The notes under the pieces: generated by a model
The model's input: only the letters and a program-made list of their open reading frames with translations
Told to the model about the DNA's origin: nothing
The model's database searches: none
Assembly: GCA_027449865.1 (NCBI GenBank)
Contig: DAIDKV010000101.1
Coordinates: 1-64,000 of the forward strand
DNA: 64,000 nucleotides
Direction: 5' to 3'
From: Planctomycetales bacterium
Lineage (GTDB): Bacteria; Planctomycetota; Planctomycetia; Isosphaerales; Isosphaeraceae
In this document: one piece after another, positions 26,863 through 35,945 of the stretch
Layout of the letters: each line of letters starts with the position of its first letter
Position numbering within the stretch: position 1 is the first letter of the stretch
Translations under genes and position numbers: made by a program

Positions 26863-29800
26863 CTACTTCTTCTCGATGTTCCTGAGGGTCTCGAGGTAGG
26901 CGATCAGGTCGGCGAAGTCGCCGGGCGAGATCCCCTCGGCGAGGCCACTCGGCATCAGGGAAACATCGCCGCGTTTTCGGGCCTCGACGTCGTCCTTCGC
27001 GACCTTCACGAGCTTTGCGTCGGCGTCCTGGATTTGAATCGCGTCGGCTGTCTCGTTGCGGACGATTCCGGTGACGATCCGGCCATCGGCCAGAGCGAGG
27101 ACCTCTGCCTCGTAGCCCGAGGAAATCCGCGCTGAGGGGGTCAGGACCGAGGCGACCAGCTCATCGCGCGGATACTTCGACGCGACGCTTCCCAGCTCCG
27201 GACCGACGTTACCCCCCTCCTTGCCGACGGCGTGGCACTTGATGCAGGCCAGGCCCTTGGTATCGAAGAAGATCCGACGCCCGCGAGCGGGGTCGCCCTT
27301 CCCGTTCATTGCGGCGGCCCGGTAGGTGTCGGGGTTAAAGGCCCCGGTCGATGGACCCTTCAGGAAGGCGAAATCCGCAGGCGCGGTCACGGAGACCGCG
27401 AACTGCCACGGACCACCTCGGTTTCCACATCGAATCAGGACACGATTTGTCCCTTTTTTCAGGTGGATCTCGAAACGGCTGCTCTCGGGATTGAAGCCGC
27501 GTCGGTCAGCAAACTGGTAGACCTCCTGGCCGTTGAGCCAGACGGTGAGCGTGTCGTCGGACCCGACCGCCATCTGAGCGGAACGGTCGACGGCGCTCTG
27601 GATCTCGGCGTAACCAAAGGCGGCGAGGTCGTCGCCCTGACTGTAGATCCGGCCGAGATTGATCTGGCCGCCGTCGTCGATCGCCTCCGCCGACCGCCAG
27701 GCGACCCGCTTTCCTCCGGCGCCCTCGAAGCTGGCCGAGGGGTCGATGGGCTTCTCGGGCGAGAGGACGGCATTGGCGTCGATTGTGAATGGACCGACGA
27801 GCCGCCACTGGGCGATCGGGGCCAGGCCGGCGAAGATGGTTCGGAGCTCGGGGATGAGCGAAGGTGAGAGTTCATGCCGGCCGGCAAGCTGGTCGAGCAC
27901 CGGCGCGGCGTGGTTGCGGATGCTCGCAATCGCCGAGACCGAAGCGCGGCGAAGGTCCGCGCTTTTATCCGCGAGGCCGCGAAGGTAGACCGAGAGCGCG
28001 CGGATATCGGGGACGGCGGTGAGAGCCAGGGTGGCCTCGAATCGAGTGTCGGGCGAGTCGGCCGCGGCGATCAGCGCGGGGATCACTTCGCGGTCCTTCA
28101 AGACCGCCGTCGCGGCGATCGCCCGGCGACGGACCGTGACCTCGGGATCCTCCAGATGCGAACGGACCGCCGCGAGGACATCGGCCGGCAGGGCGGTCGT
28201 CGTCGGGGCAGGGGCCTGCGCGGGTCGTCGTCGCGGACGTCGATTGAAGCCCCGAGGCGCGGGGGCCTCGGCGATTGCCGCGATCGCGTCGATCCCGGCG
28301 GCGCGAACGGTCGCCTGTGGAGCGCCCAGGGTCTTTTTCAGGAACGGGAGAGCGTCCGTATCGTGGATTCGCCCGAGTGCCGCGATCGCCTGCACGCGGA
28401 GGTTGGGCGAGAGCCGATCCCCAGAGACCAGCGCGCCGATCGACTCGACCGCGGCATCTCCGCCGATCGACTCGACGGCCGAGAGCGCAGCGTCGCGGAC
28501 CGGGGCCGGTGTCGAGCCATCCCGAAACGCGGCGGCGAGCATACCGATCGACTCGCTGTCGCGAAGCTGTCCCAGCGCCCGGGCAACGGCGCGGCGGACA
28601 TCGGCGTCCTTCTCACCAGGGAACTGTGATCGGATCGCAGCGCGAGAGTCGTTGTCCTTCGCCTCGGCGAGAGCGTCGATCGCGGCGATTCGGATACGGC
28701 TGGAGGGGTCGCGGAGCATCGAGCGGCCCGCGTTCAGGACGCGAGTGGTCCCTTCCCAGGCGATGGTCTTCGCGGGCGGCTCGCTTCGGGCCGGTTGCGT
28801 GCCCCACCACTTGCCGTCCCAGGGCGGACGCTTCCGGTGGGCCTCGGCGAGGAACCGGATCGCCTGAACCCGCTCATCGGTCGGACGCTTCGCATTGTTG
28901 GCGAACCGGATCAGCTCGTCGACCGCCGACGTTGCATAAACCTCCTCCATCGCCAGGAGAACGCCGGCGCGGACCTTCGGGTCGGGCGAATCGAGGCCCT
29001 TGGCCGCGGCTCGCCAGTGGCCGATGCGCTGCAAGGCTCGACGCGCTGAGAACGCGACATACCCATCCGGATCGGCGAGCGACCCGAGCAGCGCAGGTAC
29101 GGCGTGGGCCTCACCAATCCGTCCCAGGGCGATCGCGGCCTGGAGCCGGACCGTCGGCTCGCTGTCCTTCAAAAGCCCGACAAGTTGCGCCTCGTGGCCA
29201 CCGGTGGCACGCTCGCCCAGGGCTCGAGCGGCCTGGGCGCGGACATCCGCCTCGCTCGCCCCCAGCGCGGCCACCAGAGCGTCGGTCGCCTCGGGAGTCC
29301 CCCCGGCGATCGCATCGACGACCCAGACGAGATGGCGACGACCAAGTGCAGGCGTGCTCTTATTTTTAAGTGCATTGATGGCTGGTTCGAGGGCCGCCTT
29401 GCCGCGGTGCACGAGCGCCGCCTGGGCCCGGCGCCGCTCCTGGTACGAGGGGTGGTCGAGGTGGTGGATCTGATCGGCGATCGAGTCGGTATCGCGACCG
29501 CGCGGGCGGGGCTTCGTGACGGATCCCTCGTAGGTCACGGCGTAGACACGGCCGAGCTTTTCGGTCTTGTTCCCCCAGCCGCCCATCGACCAGTCGGCGA
29601 CGTACATGGTTCGGCCGTCGGGCGAGAGGGCCAGGTCGAGCGGGCGGAAGCTCTCGACGCTGCCCGGCTTGATGAAGTCGATCACCTCGGCGATCTTGAA
29701 GGTGGCCCCGTCGGGGACGAAGCGGAACGCCTGGACCGATCGCTTGCCCCACTCGGCCCAGAAGACCAGGCCGCGGTATTTCTCGGGCCAGGCATCCTCG

Positions 29801-30642
29801 CCGTAGTAAAGCCCGCCGCAGGGCGAGCCGCCACCGTACTCAGCGATCCGCGGAAGCATTCGGTCCTGGCGATTGTGGTAATCGTACGGATACCCATAAT
29901 AGCCACCGTCGATGTGATAGGTGACCCGCGTCCACCAGCCAAGGCCATCGTCGGTATTGTCGTAGGTGAACAGGTTATCGCGATCGTCGAGGTTGGGCTC
30001 GAGGTGGTTACGGGTGCCGGTGGTGAAGACCTCAAGGCCCGTGCCGTCGGGGCGGCATCGGAGGGTGCCTCCGCCGTGGACCTGCGCCGTCCGGCCGTCG
30101 GGGCCGGTGGCCTTTGGAACGCCCTTGTCGCCAACCGATATGTACATGTATCCGTCCATGCCGAACTTGAGGCCGGAGACGATGTGGTCGTTGAAGTCGT
30201 TGGGGAAGCCGGCGGGCTGGCCGAGGTCCTTGAACAACTCTTTCCGCTCATCAGCGCGGCCGTCGCCGTCGCTGTCGCGAAGGACGGTGAGGTTCGGCAT
30301 GTTCATGACGTAGAGCGCGCCATTGTGCCAGGCCATGCCGAAGATCGCGTTGAGCTTCTCCGCGAAGACGACGGGTTCTTTCCCCTCGCGGAACAAAAGG
30401 ATGCGGTCGATCGGCTTGGAAGCGGGGCCGACCTGGTCCATCGGGTCCTCGCCGACGAAGAGCGAGCCGTCAGGCGCCACGGCGACCTGGCTGGGGTATT
30501 GCACCGCCGGGACCGCGGCCACCAGGCGGATCTTGAATCCGTCGGGCACCTTCGGCAACTCGCCGCGAGCGACCACGGGAACCAAGGAAAGAAGCGAGAA
30601 GACGAGCAGGACGAGTGCTCGACATCGGGAGGGGCTGGTCAT
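26863..30642 (-). CDS. PVC-type membrane-bound dehydrogenase / HEAT-repeat cytochrome (copy 1)
   Basis: 1259 residues from the ATG at 30642, where a signal peptide begins (RALVLLVFSLLSLVPVVARGE); earlier in-frame ATGs precede no signal. Residues about 20-380 form a beta-propeller similar to quinoprotein glucose/sorbosone dehydrogenases (VAVAPDGSLFVGED, DSDGDGRADE, FGMDGYMYISVGD, YHNRQDRMLP). Residues about 400-950 are HEAT repeats (LGRIGEAHAVPALLGSLADPDG). A beta-sandwich module follows at about 1000-1120 (TVWLNGQEVYQFADRRGFN), probably carbohydrate-binding-like. The end is a c-type cytochrome with CIKCH as the haem site and a distal Met region (GDVSLMPSGLAEGIS). Such proteins are frequent in planctomycetes; exact substrates are unknown, and periplasmic electron transfer from sugar-type compounds is inferred. 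Confidence 0.82.
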   Translation of the reverse strand: MTSPSRCRALVLLVFSLLSLVPVVARGELPKVPDGFKIRLVAAVPAVQYPSQVAVAPDGSLFVGEDPMDQVGPASKPIDRILLFREGKEPVVFAEKLNAIFGMAWHNGALYVMNMPNLTVLRDSDGDGRADERKELFKDLGQPAGFPNDFNDHIVSGLKFGMDGYMYISVGDKGVPKATGPDGRTAQVHGGGTLRCRPDGTGLEVFTTGTRNHLEPNLDDRDNLFTYDNTDDGLGWWTRVTYHIDGGYYGYPYDYHNRQDRMLPRIAEYGGGSPCGGLYYGEDAWPEKYRGLVFWAEWGKRSVQAFRFVPDGATFKIAEVIDFIKPGSVESFRPLDLALSPDGRTMYVADWSMGGWGNKTEKLGRVYAVTYEGSVTKPRPRGRDTDSIADQIHHLDHPSYQERRRAQAALVHRGKAALEPAINALKNKSTPALGRRHLVWVVDAIAGGTPEATDALVAALGASEADVRAQAARALGERATGGHEAQLVGLLKDSEPTVRLQAAIALGRIGEAHAVPALLGSLADPDGYVAFSARRALQRIGHWRAAAKGLDSPDPKVRAGVLLAMEEVYATSAVDELIRFANNAKRPTDERVQAIRFLAEAHRKRPPWDGKWWGTQPARSEPPAKTIAWEGTTRVLNAGRSMLRDPSSRIRIAAIDALAEAKDNDSRAAIRSQFPGEKDADVRRAVARALGQLRDSESIGMLAAAFRDGSTPAPVRDAALSAVESIGGDAAVESIGALVSGDRLSPNLRVQAIAALGRIHDTDALPFLKKTLGAPQATVRAAGIDAIAAIAEAPAPRGFNRRPRRRPAQAPAPTTTALPADVLAAVRSHLEDPEVTVRRRAIAATAVLKDREVIPALIAAADSPDTRFEATLALTAVPDIRALSVYLRGLADKSADLRRASVSAIASIRNHAAPVLDQLAGRHELSPSLIPELRTIFAGLAPIAQWRLVGPFTIDANAVLSPEKPIDPSASFEGAGGKRVAWRSAEAIDDGGQINLGRIYSQGDDLAAFGYAEIQSAVDRSAQMAVGSDDTLTVWLNGQEVYQFADRRGFNPESSRFEIHLKKGTNRVLIRCGNRGGPWQFAVSVTAPADFAFLKGPSTGAFNPDTYRAAAMNGKGDPARGRRIFFDTKGLACIKCHAVGKEGGNVGPELGSVASKYPRDELVASVLTPSARISSGYEAEVLALADGRIVTGIVRNETADAIQIQDADAKLVKVAKDDVEARKRGDVSLMPSGLAEGISPGDFADLIAYLETLRNIEKK

Positions 30643-30680
30643 GAGCGAGGCCCTGAGTCTGGGTATCGAGTTTGGAGGAA

Positions 30681-30780
30681 CCACGAAAAGCACGGGAATT
30701 CGGAGCAATCGCGAAAACATAAAAATTCGGTGCAACCGCGAAATCATGGGAGTTCGGAGCAACCACGAAATGACACGGAG
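30681..30780. repeat. 27-base tandem array next to the GxxExxY gene
   Basis: Three units of 27-28 bases follow one another: 30681-30708, 30709-30735 and 30736-30762. Each has the pattern CCRCGAAAN-CAY-GGGA-TTCGGAGCAA, and a fourth partial unit starts CCACGAAATGACACGG at 30763. The fourth unit merges into the left arm of the inverted repeat around the GxxExxY gene. The array lies just upstream of the HEAT/cytochrome start at 30642. Confidence 0.8.
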
Positions 30781-30793
30781 AGCACGAAAAAGA
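30761..30793. repeat. Left inverted-repeat arm around the GxxExxY gene
   Basis: The sequence AACCACGAAATGACACGGAG followed by AGCACGAAAAAGA is matched in reverse complement by 31200-31232 with only a couple of mismatches over about 33 bases. It begins three bases beyond the corrected stop of the GxxExxY gene (30796). The arm shares the ACCACGAAA and CACGAAAAAG core with the array at 43175-43308. Confidence 0.75.
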
Positions 30794-30795
30794 GG

Positions 30796-31174
30796 TTAGA
30801 CAACAAGTCGCTGGTAATCGAGTTTCTCGGGGGCGCAAAAAGTTGACCAGGAGGCCGAGTTTCATGTCCGTCGCACGAAGGTAGTTGATGGCCTGGGCAC
30901 GGTGTTCATCGATCAGGCGGGCGACGGCTTTCACCTCGACGATGATCTTACCGTAACAGACAAAGTCCGCCTTGTAGAACTGGCTGAGGGTCCGCCCCTT
31001 GTAAAAGATCGGCAGCCTTTGCTGCGAGACAAACGGAATCCCGCGCTCGGCAAATTCAATCTCCAGACATTCCTGATAGACCGCCTCAAGAAAGCCGCGT
31101 CCCCGGATCCGGTAGACCTCGAAACAGGCCCCTATGATCCGATAAGACTCCTCCTCATAAATGAGTTTACCCAC
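30796..31174 (-). pseudogene. GxxExxY family gene with a +1 frameshift
   Basis: From the GTG at 31174 (RBS GGAGG six bases upstream) the frame reads MGKLIYEEESYRIIGACFEV, then the family signature GFLEAVY near residue 27-33. KADFVCYGKIIVEVKA and RAQAINYLRATDMKLGLLVNF follow. The frame then slips at AAAAA (30837-30841). Removing one T on the coding strand restores the family's normal end (NFCAPEKLDYQRLVV) and a TAA at 30796, giving about 125 residues, the usual family length. Without correction the frame runs on into the 27-base array as low-complexity sequence and overlaps the cytochrome gene. The slip could be a real mutation or a homopolymer sequencing error. GxxExxY proteins have no established function; the fold resembles nucleases of the PD-(D/E)xK kind (KADF, IVEVKA), which is inference. 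Confidence 0.85.
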
Positions 31175-31199
31175 TCAAACCCTCCGCCTTCGTCTCCGT

Positions 31200-31232
31200 C
31201 TTTTTTCGTGTCCTCCGTGTCATTTCGTGGTT
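31200..31232. repeat. Right inverted-repeat arm around the GxxExxY gene
   Basis: The reverse complement of this segment matches the left arm at 30761-30793. It lies about 26 bases upstream of the GxxExxY start and overlaps the last codons of the glycosyltransferase gene (stop at 31220). The C-terminus of that protein may therefore have been altered by the insertion. Together the arms delimit a unit of about 470 bases (30761-31232). Confidence 0.75.
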
Positions 31233-31969
31233 CCGTCTTTCTTTCCCCAACTTGTGGTGGCTTCCCGTCTCCCTCGCAATCGAACGGACAGGGCCACGAT
31301 TGTCCGGAGGATGCGCCAGCCGTCGCGGAAGGCGCGGAGCTTGCTCTCGGTCCCGGCGATTCGGGGGTGATAGGGGACGGAGACTTCCAGCACCGGCATC
31401 CGTCGCGCTGCCGCCTCCCCGGCCAGTTCGGTTTCGATCTCGAAGCCGGTCGAGCGCAGGTCGGCCTCGCGGATGAACCGTTGGCTGAAGCCTCGATAGC
31501 CTGAGAGAAGATCCGTGGTTCCCCGGCCGATCAGGAGGGTAAACGCCGCCCGAATCAGCAGATTACCGAGGCGACGGGTGAGCGTCATCGCTCCGGCGCC
31601 CGGGACCGGATGGCGGGCACCGACGGTCATCTCGGCCGTGCCGTCGAGTACCGGCGCGACCAGCATCGGGGCCGCCTCGGCGGGATAGGTTCCGTCGCCG
31701 TCGGTCAGGAGCACGACATCGTAATCCGAGAGGATGGCGAAAGCGGCGCGTACCGCGTAACCTTTCCCCTGCTCGGGGACGTCGATCACGCGGACGCCAA
31801 GGCCCCGGGCGAGGTCGCCGGTGCCGTCCGTCGAATTATTATCAAAAACCACGATCTCGGCGCCTGGGAGGGTCGATCGGAAGGCCTGGATCACGGAGGG
31901 GATCGCCGCCGCCTCGTTGTAACACGGGATGGCGACGGCAATCCGGGGCTCGGCGTTGGGTTTCGTCAC
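31220..31969 (-). CDS. Family 2 glycosyltransferase
   Basis: 249 residues from the GTG at 31969; a TTG at 32014 would add 15 residues, and neither start has a clear RBS. The GT2 (GT-A) fold is evident: AVAIPCYNEAAAIPSVI, VVFDNNSTDGTGDLA and the metal/UDP site VLLTDGDGTYPAEAA near residue 90. MTLTRRLGNLLIRAAFTLLIG and a DLLSGYRGFSQRF acceptor loop follow, resembling dolichol/undecaprenyl-phosphate sugar synthases and DPM1-like enzymes. There are no C-terminal membrane helices, so it is a peripheral cytoplasmic enzyme, probably for polyprenyl-phosphate sugar or glycan synthesis. The last residues (SWGKKDGTTK) are encoded by the repeat arm. Confidence 0.85.
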   Translation of the reverse strand: MTKPNAEPRIAVAIPCYNEAAAIPSVIQAFRSTLPGAEIVVFDNNSTDGTGDLARGLGVRVIDVPEQGKGYAVRAAFAILSDYDVVLLTDGDGTYPAEAAPMLVAPVLDGTAEMTVGARHPVPGAGAMTLTRRLGNLLIRAAFTLLIGRGTTDLLSGYRGFSQRFIREADLRSTGFEIETELAGEAAARRMPVLEVSVPYHPRIAGTESKLRAFRDGWRILRTIVALSVRLRGRREATTSWGKKDGTTK

Positions 31970-32036
31970 GGGCGGGAGCTTTCGTCTCGCGGGTGGCGGG
32001 GACGTCCTGATCAAAACGAGGACAGAGGACAGAATT

Positions 32037-32071
32037 GGGGACGGCCGCTCGAAAACCTGGAGTCCGTCCCC
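32037..32071 (-). terminator. Possible terminator hairpin after HEAT/cytochrome copy 2
   Basis: GGGGACGG (32037-32044) pairs with CCGTCCCC (32064-32071) across a 19-base loop. It lies 18 bases beyond the stop of the minus-strand HEAT/cytochrome gene at 32089. No T-run follows on the minus strand, so the call is tentative. Confidence 0.35.
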
Positions 32072-32088
32072 ATATTTATCAGAACAGA

Positions 32089-35000
32089 TTATCTGGACGT
32101 GAAGCCGATCGGATGATCGGCCACGATCGTCGTCACCAGGCTCGCGCCGCCGGCAACGCCGGCGCGGACCGGCAGGCGGATCAACAGCGAGACCGAGCCG
32201 GCCTGCAGGTCGAACGTCGCCGATCGTGCGTCGCCCTCCGCCGGTCCGAGGTGCACGGGCTTGCCATCGACCCAGGCCGAGACCTCGGCCTTCGTATCCA
32301 GGACCAGCCGGGCCTGCTGCATCACGGTGGAAACCATTGGTATATAGAGATACGCAGTCGTTGGTGAACCGCCCGACGCCATCGCCGAGAGGTCCACCGA
32401 GCCTTCCGCGCTGGCATTCACTCGACGCCAGGCGAGGTTGTGGCCGCGACCGTCGTCGACGGTCGCGGTGAGGTCGAGCTTCGTGCCTGGGTCGAGCTTC
32501 GAGGAGTCTGCGAGCGGACCGAGCACCTGATACTGTCCGACGATCGCGACTGGCTGCTTGAGCGTCGAGAGGAACGAGACGAGGTCGACCAGTTCGGTAT
32601 CGGTGATGGTCTGGGCGAGGCCGTCGGGCATGAGGGAGACGTCGCTCGTCCTGCGCTCCTCGATGCTCGACGTCGGGATCGTCACACGCTCACCTGTCGC
32701 GGTTTTGAGGATCAGCCTCCCGGGGGTTTCCTCGACGGGGAGGCCGGTGATCACCCGGCCGTCGTCGAGGGCGCAGACGACCGACCGGAAGTTGTATCCG
32801 ATTGCGGCACTCGGGCTGAGGATCGACCGGATCAGCTCATCCCGGCCGTACTTCACGCCGATGGTCGAGAGATCGGGACCGATCCATTGACCGCGGCCCT
32901 GCACGCGGTGGCAGCTCCCGCAAGAGTTCTGACCCTCGCGGAAGAAGACCTCCCGGCCGTGTCCGGGGTTACCCCTGCGCCGAAGTAGTTCGGCGATCGG
33001 CGGGAGGTCGCGCCCGCCCGCGAGCTTCGGCATCGGCAAAATCTTCTCGGCCGCCTCGCGGATGCCCCGGAGCGGCGAGGTATAGAGGATCGTGGTTGCG
33101 TCGGCCTTGAGGTCGGCGGGGAGTTTGCCCGTCTTCGCCAGTTCGAGCACGCGATTGGCACCATCGGGGACTGCGGAGAGAGTACGGATGGCCTCGCGTC
33201 GGAGTCCCAATGGATAGGCGCGATCGATAATGATGTCGGCAAGCCGGCCCCGGGCGCCGGAGTGCCGGGCCATCACGCGGAGGGCGGCCTCGGCGACCGG
33301 GTCGCTGGTCGGTCGGCCCCGGGTGGCGGCGACCATTTGTTCGGGCACTCGATTCGGGGTAACCGGGAGCGGAGCCAGGGCCTCGAGCGCCGCGACCCGG
33401 ACCTCGACCGGCAACTTTTCGTCGTGCGCGAAGCCTTCGAGTATGCCGCGATATCGACCGTCTCGGGTGGCGGCGGCCATCGCGATTCCGTCGAGTCGCG
33501 AGGAGGGATCGTTCATCGCGTCGAAGATCAGCCTGATGATCCGGGGCCGCTCGTGGGCCTGGTTCCACGGACCGCTCAGCCGACGTGCGAGCATCTCCTC
33601 CAACTGCTCGCGACGGAGCGGGTCGTTCGTCCGCCCGACCATCGAGGCGACCACCTCGGCCGCGGCCGGATCACTGATCCTTTCGAGGATCTCATCGGCG
33701 GCCTGCTCCAGGTCGGGCGTCGTCAGGTAGGGCGTGATCTTTTCGAGAAGGGGCAACTCCTCGCGAACGTGTAGTCGCCAGGCCAGGCCGAGATTCTTGC
33801 TCAGCGCCGAGGCGGGTAGGCTTGGCGCCCCGATTGGAATGTATGCCTCGTTGCGATCGACCGGGAAATACGGCGGCAACGCGACCCTGCCGCCCCTCGG
33901 CGACGGTGCCGACATGGCACCATAAAGCGTCCCGTCGAGCAGGCCGGCGAGGTAGGCGCTTTCCCGCTTCTCCAGCGCCAGGCCGAGGGCTTCGAGGTAC
34001 CAGCGATCCTGGCCGTCCCACGAGGCGGCGAGCTTCCGCAGGGCGTCGCCGACCTTCTCCGTCGGCAGGTTGCGGAGGGCCAGAATCAGCTCGCGGCGGA
34101 CGCCCGCGTCGGGGTCGTCGGACATCGGCAGGAGGACGGCCAGGTTGTTCATCGCGATCGGCTCGGGGCGATCCTTCGGGTTCGCATGGGCGACGTGCCC
34201 ATTGTCGGCGCAGTCGCGGCCGAGCATCCGGACGACCATCTCGCGGACTCGGGGATCCTTGTCTCGCACGAATTCCAGGACGCTGGGGATACCGCCGATC
34301 TCGAACAGGGTCCAGATGGCGCGGGCCCGCTCGGCAGGCTTCTGATCCGGTCCGGCGGCATCGGCCAGCGCTTCCATCAGGTGCCGTTCCCCCTTGACCG
34401 TCTTGACTCCAGCGCTGCCCGCCGGGACCCGACCCATCTCGATCAGCCCCCGACGAGCGGCATCGGCGGTGGCGATGTTCGGCGACTTCAGCGCCGCGAG
34501 CAGGCCGGGCACGGTGGCAAAGTCGGCCATCGGTTTGGCGAGCTTGTGGCCCTTCGGAGCGACGCGATAGATCCGGCCGGTGGACTGGTCGCGGAAGGCG
34601 TGGCCGCCGACCCCCGCGTCGTACCAGTCGGCGACGAAGACGGATCCATCGGGAGCCGCACACGCGTCGACCGGCCGGAACCAGGGGTCATCGCTGCCGA
34701 GGAAGACCTTGTAATCGGTCCGGAACGCGGCGCCGTGGCGCTGGATCGGGAAGAAGTTGACCTGCCTGGTGCCGGCGTCGACCTCCAGCACGGCGCCCTT
34801 GTATTCCTTCGGGAGCAGGTCACCCTCGTAGACCATGATCCCGCACGGGCTCCCGTTGCCGGTGCCGACGATCTTGGGGACGTTCCCGGGAACCTCCTCG
34901 CCCCAGTGCCGGGGCGAGCCGGGCGTCCGATAGCCGTAATGGCCGCCGTCCATCGCCCAGATCACCCGACAGCCTCGGTTGCCGTCGTCGTCGTTGTCGC

Positions 35001-35820
35001 TGGTGAAGATATTTCCAAACGAGTTGAGGCTGGTCTCGTAATTGTTCCGCTGCCGGTCGCAGATGATCTCGAACTGGGTTCCGTCGCGATTGACGCGGAG
35101 GGTGTTGGCGAGCTGATCGCTCCAAACGTGCCGGCCGGACTTATCGACGACGTCGAAATTCTGCTGCCGCTCGGAGTGGTCGTGCTGGACCGAGCAGCAG
35201 CCGTCGCCGTGGGTGAAGTAGAGCTTGCCGTCGAACCCGAGCGTCATCCCGTGGACACCGTGATCCGAGTCGACCCCGCCGAAGCCGGTAAGCAGGGGAT
35301 AGCGCTTGTCGGCCTTATCGTCGCCGTCGGTGTCTTCCAGGACGAGGAGATCGGGGCTGTTGCCGACGAAGACGCGACAACCGGCGTACTTCCCTTCCTT
35401 CGTCCAGCGCTCCTCGACGGCGATCCCCATCGGGACGGGGAAGATCCGGTCGGCGAAGACGGTGACCTTGTCGGCCTTGCCATCGCCATCGGTATCTTCG
35501 AGAATCTTGATCCGATCAGCCTCCTCGATCCGATGGAACCGCCGGTTGCCGCCTCGGGTGAGGCGGTAGTTGAGGCCCTCGGTGACCCAGACGCGCCCGC
35601 GGGAGTCGACGTCGATGGTGGTGGCGTTACTGAGCATCGGCTCGGCGGCGAAGAGGGTGGCTTCGAGGCCCTCGGCCGGCTTGAGCTTCCGGGCGGATTC
35701 CTCGGCGCTCACCTGGGCCGAGGCGGGCGAAGGCGCGATCGCCACAAGCCCCCCGGCGATCGCCAGGATTCCGAGGATTCGGACGAGCGGGGCGCCCAGG
35801 GGCGCGGAACGTTGCGGCAT
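32089..35820 (-). CDS. PVC-type membrane-bound dehydrogenase / HEAT-repeat cytochrome (copy 2)
   Basis: 1243 residues from the ATG at 35820, preceded by AAGGAG; the signal peptide (ILGILAIAGGLVAIAPSPASA) follows directly. The order matches copy 1. A beta-propeller comes first (TTIDVDSRGRVWVTEG, LEDTDGDGKADK, LGFDGKLYFTHGDG, YKVFLGSDD, FRPVDACAAPDGSVFVADW). HEAT repeats cover the middle third. A c-type cytochrome with CGSCH follows in the last third, with the GDVSLMPDGLAQT-like Met region (TSDVSLMPDGLAQ) after it. The end is a beta module (YLYIPMVSTVMQQARL). It shares architecture but little close identity with copy 1, so duplication is old. Predicted periplasmic. The repeat cluster 35946-36262 lies just upstream of its start. 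Confidence 0.82.
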   Translation of the reverse strand: MPQRSAPLGAPLVRILGILAIAGGLVAIAPSPASAQVSAEESARKLKPAEGLEATLFAAEPMLSNATTIDVDSRGRVWVTEGLNYRLTRGGNRRFHRIEEADRIKILEDTDGDGKADKVTVFADRIFPVPMGIAVEERWTKEGKYAGCRVFVGNSPDLLVLEDTDGDDKADKRYPLLTGFGGVDSDHGVHGMTLGFDGKLYFTHGDGCCSVQHDHSERQQNFDVVDKSGRHVWSDQLANTLRVNRDGTQFEIICDRQRNNYETSLNSFGNIFTSDNDDDGNRGCRVIWAMDGGHYGYRTPGSPRHWGEEVPGNVPKIVGTGNGSPCGIMVYEGDLLPKEYKGAVLEVDAGTRQVNFFPIQRHGAAFRTDYKVFLGSDDPWFRPVDACAAPDGSVFVADWYDAGVGGHAFRDQSTGRIYRVAPKGHKLAKPMADFATVPGLLAALKSPNIATADAARRGLIEMGRVPAGSAGVKTVKGERHLMEALADAAGPDQKPAERARAIWTLFEIGGIPSVLEFVRDKDPRVREMVVRMLGRDCADNGHVAHANPKDRPEPIAMNNLAVLLPMSDDPDAGVRRELILALRNLPTEKVGDALRKLAASWDGQDRWYLEALGLALEKRESAYLAGLLDGTLYGAMSAPSPRGGRVALPPYFPVDRNEAYIPIGAPSLPASALSKNLGLAWRLHVREELPLLEKITPYLTTPDLEQAADEILERISDPAAAEVVASMVGRTNDPLRREQLEEMLARRLSGPWNQAHERPRIIRLIFDAMNDPSSRLDGIAMAAATRDGRYRGILEGFAHDEKLPVEVRVAALEALAPLPVTPNRVPEQMVAATRGRPTSDPVAEAALRVMARHSGARGRLADIIIDRAYPLGLRREAIRTLSAVPDGANRVLELAKTGKLPADLKADATTILYTSPLRGIREAAEKILPMPKLAGGRDLPPIAELLRRRGNPGHGREVFFREGQNSCGSCHRVQGRGQWIGPDLSTIGVKYGRDELIRSILSPSAAIGYNFRSVVCALDDGRVITGLPVEETPGRLILKTATGERVTIPTSSIEERRTSDVSLMPDGLAQTITDTELVDLVSFLSTLKQPVAIVGQYQVLGPLADSSKLDPGTKLDLTATVDDGRGHNLAWRRVNASAEGSVDLSAMASGGSPTTAYLYIPMVSTVMQQARLVLDTKAEVSAWVDGKPVHLGPAEGDARSATFDLQAGSVSLLIRLPVRAGVAGGASLVTTIVADHPIGFTSR

Positions 35821-35945
35821 CGTGGTCGGCTCCTTCTTCGGTGCGATCGGGGCGATGTTGGGATTATTCTCCCCGGGCCGCCGGGGCGCGTCCAGAGCCG
35901 AGACGCGGGGCTTCGGGGCCAGGCCGTTCGGGTAGGATTTCGGAG

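Noticed and set aside
28019-30846. Long plus-strand frames opposite the first HEAT/cytochrome gene
   Set aside because: Composition is Arg/Ala/Gly-biased, typical of shadow frames; the minus-strand protein has recognisable domains throughout.
30470-31174. A 234-residue version of the GxxExxY protein
   Set aside because: The second half is translated repeat sequence after a frameshift and overlaps the cytochrome signal peptide region; the corrected frame gives the normal family end.
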